Below, piece after piece: positions 1 through 5,295 of a stretch of DNA of 5,295 bases. This DNA comes from an uncultured Thermomicrobiales bacterium. Its GTDB lineage: Bacteria; Chloroflexota; Chloroflexia; Thermomicrobiales; UBA6265. Each line of letters starts with the position of its first letter. The stretch's first letter is position 1. Under the pieces are notes generated by a model that was not told where the DNA came from, made no database searches, and worked only from the letters and a program-made list of their open reading frames with translations. The stretch covers positions 1 through 5,295 of the forward strand of contig CADCWK010000203.1 of assembly GCA_902806375.1 (NCBI GenBank), read 5' to 3'. A program made the translations under genes and the position numbers.

Positions 1-208
1 GGATGCCGGTCAGCGGGATCCCGAGTGCGGCTGACGCGCTCTGGAGGTCCGGGCCGAGGTCAATCAGGAACTGGCCGTCGATCAGCGCGCTCGACCGGTG
101 GCGGATGTCCCTCCCGCCCCGCGAGCGGGCCGTCTCGCAGTTCGAGCAGGCGCAGAACGCATTGGGATAGCCCTCAGACGCGGCGGTCCCCAGGAACGTC
201 AGTCGCAT
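1..208 (-). CDS. MBL-fold metallohydrolase, PhnP/PqqB-like (N-terminal part, cut by window edge)
   Basis: Reading the minus strand from an ATG at 208-206 gives 69 codons with no stop before the left edge, so this is the N-terminal part of a longer gene. The protein begins MRLTFLGTAASEGYPN, the first beta strand and turn of many metallo-beta-lactamase-fold hydrolases. Next comes a CxCxxC cluster (Cys19, Cys21, Cys24), then a basic stretch and a strand ending in LIDLGPD (residues 49-54). In PhnP, the phosphoribosyl cyclic phosphodiesterase, a CxCxxC at this position binds a structural zinc; PqqB has a similar cluster. The catalytic HxHxDH motif would lie beyond the edge, so activity cannot be judged. 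The start is well supported: a GGAG Shine-Dalgarno (CTCC at 214-217 on the plus strand) sits 5 nt upstream. The gene diverges from the phosphatase pair. The fold assignment is firm; the substrate is unknown, and the link to phosphate metabolism is inference. Confidence 0.85.
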   Translation of the reverse strand, partial: MRLTFLGTAASEGYPNAFCACSNCETARSRGGRDIRHRSSALIDGQFLIDLGPDLQSASAALGIPLTGI

Positions 209-308
209 CGTCTCTCCCCTGGTCAGTGGCTGCCGCACGCGGGCGCGGGCGAATGGCTGGCCCAGCGGTGGTCTAGTTTCAGCCAGGTCGGACACGCGAA
301 CGCCGGCC

Positions 309-337
309 AGTATTGATCAGGGTCAGCGGTGGAGCAA
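309..337 (-). promoter_or_regulatory. Candidate promoter of the MBL-fold gene
   Basis: On the minus strand, TTGCTC (332-337) and AATACT (309-314) are separated by exactly 17 nt. They match the sigma-70 consensus at 3 of 6 and 4 of 6 positions. The spacing is ideal, the local AT content is high for this window, and the site lies about 100 nt upstream of the ATG. The match is modest and chance is possible. Confidence 0.3.
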
Positions 338-347
338 TCGTCTGACC
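321..347. promoter_or_regulatory. Spaced inverted repeat GGTCAG-N15-CTGACC, possible operator
   Basis: GGTCAG (321-326) and its exact reverse complement CTGACC (342-347) have centres 21 bp apart, about two helical turns. One arm falls between the proposed -35 and -10 boxes of the divergent promoter, and the other lies just upstream of that -35. This is a plausible arrangement for a dimeric repressor or activator. A further GGTCAG occurs at 221-226, near the MBL-fold gene start. The regulator is unknown, and a 6-bp arm is short enough to arise by chance. Confidence 0.3.
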
Positions 348-397
348 GCCGTCCCACAAAGATTTCATGAATGGCGGGTCCGCCGGTTCATCTTCCC

Positions 398-429
398 TTG
401 ACCTTTCCCGCCCGCCCCGGCCGTAGCCT
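398..429 (+). promoter_or_regulatory. Weak candidate promoter of the phosphatase genes
   Basis: TTGACC (398-403) is a good -35 box, matching TTGACA at 5 of 6 positions. The best -10-like hexamer is TAGCCT (424-429), but the spacing is 20 nt, longer than usual, so only the -35 is persuasive. Transcription from here would give a leader of roughly 80 nt before the preferred start at 517, or about 20 nt before the alternative GTG at 457. Confidence 0.2.
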
Positions 430-503
430 CAGGAGGTCGGACGGTATGAGGAGGACGTGTCCCGTTCGCCGCACGGACGAGCGTGGCGCGGGACGCATGG
501 CGG

Positions 504-507
504 GGAG
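504..507 (+). promoter_or_regulatory. Ribosome-binding site deciding the start of copy 1
   Basis: GGAG at 504-507, within GGGGAGAG, lies 9 nt before GTG 517. The competing GTG at 457 has a stronger AGGAGG (449-454), but only 2 nt away, which is too close for normal initiation. A second AGGAGG (431-436) is spaced for an ATG at 446 in another frame that stops at 562. Confidence 0.5.
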
Positions 508-516
508 AGTTCCAGC

Positions 517-2136
517 GTGGCGACGATACAGACCGCGAGGGCGGCCTTCGAGAAGCGGTTGACCCGGCGCAGCGTGGTCGCGGGCTCGGCCGGCCTGGTC
601 GTCGCGACGAGCCTCGCCGGGCGACCGACCCGCGTCCTCGGCCAGGGCACCCCGGAAGCGACCCCGGTCGGCACGCTTGGCTTCGCCTCGTCGCCGTTCA
701 CCCTGGGCGTCGCCTCCGGCGATCCCCTCCCCGATTCCGTCGTCCTGTGGACGCGGCTCGCACCCGACCCGCTGGCCGACGATGGCCTCGGTGGGATGCC
801 GGGCATGCCGGTCGGCGTCCGCTGGGAGCTGGCCGACGACGACGCCTTCCGTCAGATCGTCCAGTCCGGCACCGCGACCGCCAGCCCGACCCTGGCCCAC
901 AGCGTCCACGTCGACGTGACGGGGCTCGCACCGGGCCGGACCTACTTCTACCGGTTCATGGCTGGCAACGAGGTCTCCCCGACCGGCCGGACGCGGACGG
1001 CTCCGGCCCCGGGGACGGCGGTCGACCGGCTCCGGTTCGCCTTCGCGTCCTGCCAGAAGTACGAGGATGGCTTCTTCACGTCCTACCCGCACATCGTCGC
1101 CGACGACCCGGACCTCGTCGTGTTCCTCGGCGACTACATCTACGAGTACGCCAGCGCGGACCTGGACGACCCGGTCCGGGCCATCACCGGCGGCAAGCTG
1201 GCCGTCCTCTCCGACTTTCGCAACCGGCACGCGACCTACAAGACGGACGCCGACCTCCAGGCCGCCCACGCCGCCGCGCCGTGGATCGTGACCTGGGACG
1301 ACCACGAGGTGACCAACGACTACTCCGGTGGCGAGGTCATCGACGACGATGCCCCGGTCTCCGTCACCGACCTGCGCGTCGCCGGCTACCAGGCCTACTA
1401 CGAGCACCTGCCGCTGCGGCCGTCCAGCATGCCGACCGGCCCAGACATGCAGCTCTACCGCCGCGTGACGTGGGGCGACCTGGCCGAGTTCCAGGTCCTC
1501 GACACCCGGCAGTACCGGACGCCGTTCCCCTTCGGCTACGGCGAGCAGCCCCGCACCCCCGCCGCCTTCGACCCGGCGACGACCATGACCGGCCCCAGCC
1601 AGGAGCGGTGGCTGCTCCAGGGGCTGGACGACAGCGCCGCCCGCTGGAACGTGATCGCCCAGGGCGTCATGATGGGCGAACTGCTCCACCAGGGCGACCC
1701 GGAGATCTACTGGACCGACGCCTGGGACGGCTACCCCGACGCCCGCAACCGGATCCTCAGCCACATCATGAGCCGCGGGATCAGCAACCCGGTCGTCATC
1801 ACCGGCGACTGGCACTCCACCTTCGTCAACGACCTCAAGGCCAGCTTCGAGGACGAGGACAGCCTGACCGTCGGGACAGAGTTCGTCGTGACGTCGATCA
1901 GCTCCAACGGCGACGGCGGTGGCTACCAGGACTACTATGGCCCGATGATCCCGCTCAACCCGCACATCCGCCTGTTCGACGGCGACCGGCGGGGCTACCA
2001 GCGCGTCGAGGTCACGCCGGACGCGTGGCGAGTCGACGTCCAGATGGTCGACACCGTCCTCAGCGAGACGTCGGCCGCCAGCACGTTCGCGTCGTTCGTC
2101 GTAGAGAATGGCACTGCGGGCGCGCAGCAGCTCTAG
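517..2136 (+). CDS. phoD: PhoD-family alkaline phosphatase/phosphodiesterase, Tat-exported (copy 1)
   Basis: This encodes a 539-residue secreted metallophosphatase predicted to hydrolyse phosphomonoesters or phosphodiesters outside the membrane. Domains in order: a twin-arginine signal (TRRSVV, Arg17-Arg18, then a hydrophobic stretch to about residue 35); a Thr/Pro/Ala linker near 43-55; a PhoD N-terminal beta-sandwich domain from FTLGVASGDP (61) to TAPAPG (~166); and the catalytic domain. Family metal-site motifs are all present: ASCQ with Cys179, GDYIYE with Asp206 and Tyr209, WDDHEVTN (260-267), DTRQY (329-333) and TGDWH with Asp431 and His433. Characterised PhoD uses one iron and two calcium ions, with Cys and Tyr among the iron ligands. 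I chose GTG 517: it has a GGAG 9 nt upstream, and its N-terminus aligns with the next gene's (TRAxFE then the Arg pair). A GTG at 457 would add 20 unmatched residues. Cys179 is the only cysteine. Motif TND replaces the usual ENN after DDHEV. Confidence 0.93.
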   Translation: MATIQTARAAFEKRLTRRSVVAGSAGLVVATSLAGRPTRVLGQGTPEATPVGTLGFASSPFTLGVASGDPLPDSVVLWTRLAPDPLADDGLGGMPGMPVGVRWELADDDAFRQIVQSGTATASPTLAHSVHVDVTGLAPGRTYFYRFMAGNEVSPTGRTRTAPAPGTAVDRLRFAFASCQKYEDGFFTSYPHIVADDPDLVVFLGDYIYEYASADLDDPVRAITGGKLAVLSDFRNRHATYKTDADLQAAHAAAPWIVTWDDHEVTNDYSGGEVIDDDAPVSVTDLRVAGYQAYYEHLPLRPSSMPTGPDMQLYRRVTWGDLAEFQVLDTRQYRTPFPFGYGEQPRTPAAFDPATTMTGPSQERWLLQGLDDSAARWNVIAQGVMMGELLHQGDPEIYWTDAWDGYPDARNRILSHIMSRGISNPVVITGDWHSTFVNDLKASFEDEDSLTVGTEFVVTSISSNGDGGGYQDYYGPMIPLNPHIRLFDGDRRGYQRVEVTPDAWRVDVQMVDTVLSETSAASTFASFVVENGTAGAQQL

Positions 2137-2138
2137 CG

Positions 2139-2172
2139 GTCGCCGTTCTCGCCGCCGGGCATCCGCGGCGAC
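2139..2172 (+). terminator. Stem-loop just after copy 1 (possible weak terminator)
   Basis: GTCGCCG (2139-2145) pairs perfectly with CGGCGAC (2166-2172) across a 20-nt loop, beginning 3 nt after the first phosphatase's stop. An alternative CGCCGC/GCGGCG pairing (2150-2155 with 2165-2170) overlaps it. No T-run follows, and such stems arise by chance in GC-rich DNA. It could attenuate or stabilise transcript ends between the two phosphatases. Confidence 0.22.
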
Positions 2173-2232
2173 GCCAACCGGGCGGATCCGCGCCGCCGTG
2201 CACGTCTCCGATCCAGCCGAGGGCCACCGACC

Positions 2233-3867
2233 ATGAACCGACACGAGCTCACCCGTGCCCGCTTCGAGAACGCCCTCGTCCGCTCGATGAGCCGGCGCCG
2301 GCTGCTGGCCGGCACCGGCCTGGCCGCCTCGCTCGCCGTCGTCGCCAGCCTGCCCGGCCGGGCCAGCGTCGTCCTCGGCCAGGGGACGCCAGCGGCCACC
2401 CCGGCCAGCGGGACCGGGTTCAGCGGCGACCCGTTCACCCTCGGCGTCGCCTCCGGCGACCCGCTCCCGGATGGTGTCGTCCTCTGGACGCGGCTGGCGC
2501 CGGAGCCGACCGACGGTGGCGGCATGCCGCCCGTCCCGGTCGAGGTGCTCTGGGAGGTCGCATCCGACGACGCCTTCGGCGACATCGTCCAGTCCGGCTC
2601 GGCCGTCGCCGCCCCGACCCTGGGCCACAGCGTCCACGTCGACGTGACCGGTCTCGACCCGGCGACCGAGTACTTCTACCGGTTCATGGCCGGGGGCGAG
2701 GTCTCCCCCACCGGCCGCACGCGGACGGCCCCGGCCGCCGGCGCGACGGTCGACGGGATCCGCTTCATCCACGCCTCCTGTTCCAACTACGAGCACGGCT
2801 TCTTCAGCGGCTACCGCGGCGTCGCCGACGACCGTCCGGACTTCGTCCTCCACCTCGGCGACTACCTCTACGAGTACCCGAGCAATGCCGGCTTCACCCC
2901 GTCGACCTACGAGCCCGTCCGCTCGCACACCGGCGCCGAGACGACGTCACTGGTCGACTACCGCAACCGGCACGCGCTCTACAAGACCGACCCGGACCTG
3001 CAGGCCGCCCACGCCGCCGCGCCGTGGATCGTCACCTGGGACGACCACGAGGTCGAGAACAACTACGCCGCCGCCATCAGCGAGGACAGCCTGCCGGAGG
3101 ACACCTTCCTCGAGCGTCGCGCCGCCGCCTACCAGGCCTACTACGAGCACATGCCGCTCCGCCCCTCCAGTCTGCCGACCGGGCCGGACATGCAGCTCTA
3201 CCGTGGCTTGCGCTACGGCTCCCTGCTGGACATCGCGATGCTCGACGGCCGCCAGTACCGCAGCGACCAGCCCTGTGGCGATGGCGCCCAGGTCCGCTGC
3301 GCGGCGGCCCTCGACGAGAGCCAGACGATGCTCGGCCCGGACCAGGAGCGGTGGGTCCTCGCCCAGCTCGACGCCAGCGAGGCGACCTGGCGGACGATCG
3401 GCCAGCAGACGATGATGGGCCAGCTCAACGTCAGCCCGGGCGAGCCGACCTTCAGCATGGACCAGTGGGACGGCTATCCCGCCGCCCGCAACCGGTTCCT
3501 GCAGCACGTCAGCAGCCGGGGCATCTCCAACACGGTCGTGCTGACCGGCGACATCCACTCGGCCTGGGTGAACGACCTCCTGATGGACTTCGAGGACGCC
3601 AACTCGGAGGTCGTCGCGACGGAGCTGGTCTGCACCTCCATCACCGCCGACAACCCGCTCGTCGACCAGCTCCAGCTGGCCCTGCTCTTCAACCCGCACA
3701 TCCAGTTCGTCGACGGGCTGCACGGCTACACGCTCAACACCGTCACGGCGGACAGCTGGACGGCCGAGATGCGGACCGTCCCGAACGTCACCGAGGAGAC
3801 GGCCGAGGTCTCCACCCTCGCCACCTGGGTGATCGAGAGCGGCCAGGCCGGGGCGGTCGAGGGGTAG
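2233..3867 (+). CDS. phoD: PhoD-family alkaline phosphatase/phosphodiesterase, Tat-exported (copy 2)
   Basis: This encodes a complete 544-residue paralogue of the preceding gene, colinear with it throughout. The ATG at 2233 has a GAGGG (2219-2223) 9 nt upstream. The Tat signal is SRRRLL (Arg21-Arg22) followed by a hydrophobic segment to about residue 40. A GQGTPAATP linker starts at 50, the N-terminal beta-sandwich domain runs from FTLGVASGDP (68) to about 170, and the catalytic domain follows. Metal-site motifs are intact: ASCS with Cys183, GDYLYE with Asp210 and Tyr213, WDDHEVENN (269-277), DGRQYR (338-343), TGDIH with Asp440 and His442, and FNPH (486-489). Unlike copy 1 it has three further cysteines. 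Cys348 and Cys356 flank a short loop after DGRQYR and could form a disulfide after export; Cys467 is the third. The 96-bp gap to copy 1 allows either co-transcription or a separate promoter. Family is certain; substrate preference (mono- versus diester) cannot be read from sequence. Confidence 0.95.
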   Translation: MNRHELTRARFENALVRSMSRRRLLAGTGLAASLAVVASLPGRASVVLGQGTPAATPASGTGFSGDPFTLGVASGDPLPDGVVLWTRLAPEPTDGGGMPPVPVEVLWEVASDDAFGDIVQSGSAVAAPTLGHSVHVDVTGLDPATEYFYRFMAGGEVSPTGRTRTAPAAGATVDGIRFIHASCSNYEHGFFSGYRGVADDRPDFVLHLGDYLYEYPSNAGFTPSTYEPVRSHTGAETTSLVDYRNRHALYKTDPDLQAAHAAAPWIVTWDDHEVENNYAAAISEDSLPEDTFLERRAAAYQAYYEHMPLRPSSLPTGPDMQLYRGLRYGSLLDIAMLDGRQYRSDQPCGDGAQVRCAAALDESQTMLGPDQERWVLAQLDASEATWRTIGQQTMMGQLNVSPGEPTFSMDQWDGYPAARNRFLQHVSSRGISNTVVLTGDIHSAWVNDLLMDFEDANSEVVATELVCTSITADNPLVDQLQLALLFNPHIQFVDGLHGYTLNTVTADSWTAEMRTVPNVTEETAEVSTLATWVIESGQAGAVEG

Positions 3868-3890
3868 AGCGGTGGTCGATTGGACGACTC

Positions 3891-3924
3891 GCCCGGAGTG
3901 GTGACGTCGCTCCCCTCTCCGGGC
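3891..3924 (+). terminator. Perfect 8-bp stem-loop downstream of copy 2, likely terminator
   Basis: GCCCGGAG (3891-3898) pairs without mismatch to CTCCGGGC (3917-3924) across an 18-nt loop, starting 24 nt after the second phosphatase's stop. The position and perfect GC-rich stem suit a transcription terminator for the phosphatase genes. No T-tract follows, so this would be an atypical or Rho-assisted one. The right arm overlaps a 14-nt repeat found again near 5186. Confidence 0.4.
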
Positions 3925-3962
3925 AGCAAGGAGCCGCAGCGACGAGCCGAGCCGGGGAAGGG
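3910..3962 (+). repeat. Two-part intergenic repeat, copy A
   Basis: CTCCCCTCTCCGGG (3910-3923) and GCCGGGGAAGGG (3951-3962) both recur exactly, in the same order, at 5186-5199 and 5256-5267. The two halves are also partly complementary and could pair as a long-range stem of about 11 bp with one bulged A and one G-U pair. The spacing between halves is 27 nt here and 56 nt in the other copy. It lies in the spacer between the second phosphatase and the methyltransferase. Whether this is a dispersed repeat family or shared terminator-like sequence is unknown. Confidence 0.4.
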
Positions 3963-4086
3963 CCGGGGGGTCTGCTCGCCCCGGGCACACTCACCGTGAC
4001 ACCACCGACCACCTTCACGCCACCGCCGGGTACCATGGCGTTCCGGACGACCGACCGGTTCGCGGCGGTGACGGGACGAGGGGGCG

Positions 4087-5295
4087 ATGAGACGGAACTC
4101 CGGTGCCGGCAGGGATCACGGCGGGGTGCGGCTCGACTGGCCGGGGCGGCCGTCGCCGTCTCTCCCGGCCGTCCCGGCGGATCGCACGCCCCTGACCGTC
4201 GCCGAGCGGTGGCCGGGCGGGTCGAGTGCCGCGGAGACCCTCCTCGTCTCCGGTGACGCCACGGCGGTCCTCGACGACTGGCGTGGTGGCGACCCGCTGC
4301 TGGCCGGACGGGGACCGGTCCGGCTGGTCTACCTCGACCCGCCGTTCGCGACCGGCACGGTCTTCGCCGCCGACGTCCCGATCGGCGAGCGACGGCCGGG
4401 CCAGCAGGTCGTGCGGCTGCCGGCCTACCGCGATGTCTGGCCCGGCGGTCTGGCGGGCTACCTGACCTTCATGGCCGGCCTGCTGGCCCGGCTGCGGGAC
4501 GTCCTCGCCGACGACGGCTGGCTGTGCCTGCACTGCGACCACCGCACCAGCGCGCACCTCCGCCTGCTCCTCGACGAGCTGTTCGGTCCCGATGGGTTCC
4601 GGAACGAGATCGTCTGGAGCTACGGGCTGGGAAACGGCACGTCCCGGCGCGGCTTCCCCCGGAAGCACGACACGCTGCTGCTCTACGCGAAGAGCGCCGC
4701 GGCGGTCTTCACCCCGGTCCGGGGGGCGGTCAGCCCGGCGATGGCGAACAAGTACCGCCATGTCCGCCCCGACGGCACCCGGTTCATGCGCTCCTACGGC
4801 CGCGAGTACGACCTCAAGGGCGGCAAGCCGGTCGGGTCGGTCTGGGAGATCCCGTCCGTCGCCCCGACCAGCGGCGAACGGACCGGTTACCCGACCCAGA
4901 AGCCGCGGGCCCTGCTGGAACGGCTGATCGCCGCCACGACGGCGCCGGGCGACACGGTCCTCGATCCCTGCTGCGGCTCCGGGACGACGCTGATCGCCGC
5001 CAGCGGGCTGGGTCGCCAGTCGGTCGGCATCGACGCGTCGTGGCTCGCGATCGCCACCTCGCGGGCTCGCCTCGTCCAGGCCGGTGGTCCGGTCAGCGTC
5101 ATCGACGCCCGTCACGAGGACCATCGGCGACGGGCCGCTTTATCCGGTGTCGAAAGCCCAGACTCCTGCCGGTTCCGGGGAGCAACTCCCCTCTCCGGGA
5201 CCGGTGAGACGGAAACGACCGCAGGTCGGGTGAGCGATCCGGGAGCCCGGGAGGGGCCGGGGAAGGGGTCGGTTCGCCGCCGACCCGCTCCGCGC
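4087..5295 (+). CDS. Beta-class site-specific DNA methyltransferase (N6-adenine/N4-cytosine), open at window edge
   Basis: The frame from ATG 4087 stays open for 403 codons to the window end. It encodes an S-adenosylmethionine-dependent enzyme that methylates an exocyclic amino group in a DNA recognition site. Catalytic motif IV, YLDPPFATG, is at 82-90. Next come a GWLCLHCDHR strand (144-153), NEIVW (173-177), HDTLLLYAKS (194-203) and a variable target-recognition stretch (about 205-260). YPTQKP (268-273) is followed by AdoMet-binding motif I, DPCCGSGTT (293-301), and VGID (313-316). Motif IV before motif I defines the beta order. The ATG has GAGG 5 nt upstream (4078-4081). The first ~45 residues look unconserved. 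Recognisable sequence ends near residue 349. Beyond it third-position AT rises from 8 of 69 to 17 of 54 codons, a TTA leucine codon appears at 5140, and hairpins accumulate, so the true C-terminus is uncertain. No partner nuclease is visible, so orphan versus restriction-modification is undecided. Confidence 0.88.
   Translation, partial: MRRNSGAGRDHGGVRLDWPGRPSPSLPAVPADRTPLTVAERWPGGSSAAETLLVSGDATAVLDDWRGGDPLLAGRGPVRLVYLDPPFATGTVFAADVPIGERRPGQQVVRLPAYRDVWPGGLAGYLTFMAGLLARLRDVLADDGWLCLHCDHRTSAHLRLLLDELFGPDGFRNEIVWSYGLGNGTSRRGFPRKHDTLLLYAKSAAAVFTPVRGAVSPAMANKYRHVRPDGTRFMRSYGREYDLKGGKPVGSVWEIPSVAPTSGERTGYPTQKPRALLERLIAATTAPGDTVLDPCCGSGTTLIAASGLGRQSVGIDASWLAIATSRARLVQAGGPVSVIDARHEDHRRRAALSGVESPDSCRFRGATPLSGTGETETTAGRVSDPGAREGPGKGSVRRRPAPR
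5169..5204 (+). terminator. Strong stem-loop after the conserved end of the methyltransferase
   Basis: GGGGAG (5177-5182) pairs with CTCCCC (5186-5191) across a CAA loop. The outer arms CCGGTTCC (5169-5176) and GGGACCGG (5197-5204) pair with one G-U, leaving a 5-nt bulge on the right side. This is the most stable-looking structure I see in the window. It lies inside the open methyltransferase frame but beyond its conserved part, and resembles a terminator without a T-run. A TGA in another frame lies at 5205-5207. Confidence 0.35.
5186..5267 (+). repeat. Two-part repeat, copy B
   Basis: CTCCCCTCTCCGGG (5186-5199) and GCCGGGGAAGGG (5256-5267) are exact matches, in the same order, to the pair at 3910-3962. 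A small perfect hairpin, CGACC-GCA-GGTCG (5216-5228), lies between the halves. The other copy is intergenic, which argues that this stretch may be intergenic as well. Confidence 0.4.
5266..5286 (+). terminator. Perfect 7-bp hairpin at the right edge
   Basis: GGGTCGG (5266-5272) and CCGACCC (5280-5286) form a perfect stem with a 7-nt loop. It adds to the cluster of structures in the last 130 bp. No T-run follows within the window, and its role is unknown. Confidence 0.25.

Larger units (their letters stand above)
209..516. other. Divergent intergenic region
   Basis: About 300 bp separate the start codons of the divergent MBL-fold gene and the first phosphatase. It is less GC-rich than the genes around it, especially between 310 and 400. 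I see no convincing protein-coding frame: the short open frames are rich in Arg, Ser and Pro and look like out-of-frame GC-rich sequence. The region holds a candidate promoter for each direction, a spaced inverted repeat and both ribosome-binding sites, listed separately. An 8-bp palindrome TTCATGAA lies at 364-371. Confidence 0.6.

Noticed and set aside
25..316. Two short plus-strand open frames near the left edge
   Set aside because: They overlap the minus-strand MBL-fold start, which has clear family motifs and a good ribosome-binding site. Their products are Arg/Ser/Pro-rich.
363..396. TTTCATGAA and GTTCATCTTCC considered as PHO-box units
   Set aside because: The second resembles the Streptomyces PHO-box unit at most positions but not all, and the two are 23 nt apart rather than a multiple of 11. 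The match is too weak to claim phosphate control.
457..516. GTG 457 as the first phosphatase start
   Set aside because: It would add 20 residues absent from the paralogue, and its AGGAGG is only 2 nt away. GTG 517 gives a Tat signal matching the second copy. It remains a possible alternative.
446..562. ATG at 446 with AGGAGG upstream as the first phosphatase start
   Set aside because: It is in a different frame and stops at 562 after a basic, motif-less peptide. A translated leader peptide is possible, but nothing supports it.
388..2928. 846-codon open frame on the minus strand across the first phosphatase and part of the second
   Set aside because: It runs antisense to genes with complete family motifs, is rich in Arg, Val, Ala, Gly and Asp, and shows no recognisable domain. 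Such antisense frames are expected in GC-rich coding DNA.
483..4256. 1257-codon plus-strand open frame spanning both phosphatases
   Set aside because: It is an out-of-frame reading dominated by Arg, Pro and Gly, crosses two real genes and their spacers, and has no motif.
4015..5124. 369-codon minus-strand open frame opposite the methyltransferase
   Set aside because: The plus strand there carries DPPF, TQKP and DPCCGSGTT motifs in one frame. The antisense product is low-complexity with no family signature.
4087..5295. Defence island or novel restriction system around the methyltransferase
   Set aside because: Only the methyltransferase is visible; no nuclease, helicase or specificity subunit occurs in the window. 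Downstream sequence is needed before any system can be proposed.

Overview
The window is very GC-rich, and its coding frames have strongly G/C-biased third codon positions. Both phosphatases carry twin-arginine signals followed by a short Thr/Pro/Ala linker of the type 'GQGTPxATP'. That linker style is common in exported proteins of Thermomicrobia (Chloroflexota), so a Thermomicrobiales-like bacterium is my best guess. This rests on protein style and base composition only; no rRNA or marker gene is present.

Layout, left to right. (1) At the left edge, on the minus strand, lies the first 69 codons of a PhnP/PqqB-like metallo-beta-lactamase-fold hydrolase, which runs off the window. (2) A divergent intergenic region of about 300 bp holds a possible promoter for each direction and a spaced inverted repeat. 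(3) Two tandem plus-strand genes encode complete, Tat-exported PhoD-family alkaline phosphatases/phosphodiesterases of about 540 residues. They are clearly paralogous and separated by 96 bp. (4) A 219-bp spacer contains a perfect GC-rich stem-loop just after the second phosphatase. (5) A plus-strand beta-class DNA methyltransferase (N6-adenine or N4-cytosine type) is open to the right edge. Its conserved part ends near 5130. Beyond that, third-position GC falls and hairpins accumulate, so the last ~150 bp may not encode protein.

The two PhoD enzymes should act outside the cytoplasmic membrane, releasing phosphate from phosphomonoesters or phosphodiesters. The divergent hydrolase belongs to a fold that includes the cyclic phosphodiesterase PhnP, so a loose phosphate-ester theme is possible, but that link is inference. 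The methyltransferase looks like an unrelated neighbour, and no restriction endonuclease is visible here. I see no CRISPR array, tRNA, rRNA, insertion sequence or clearly novel system. The most unusual items are the tandem PhoD pair with diverged active-site surroundings, and a two-part repeat shared by the 3' regions of the second phosphatase and the methyltransferase.
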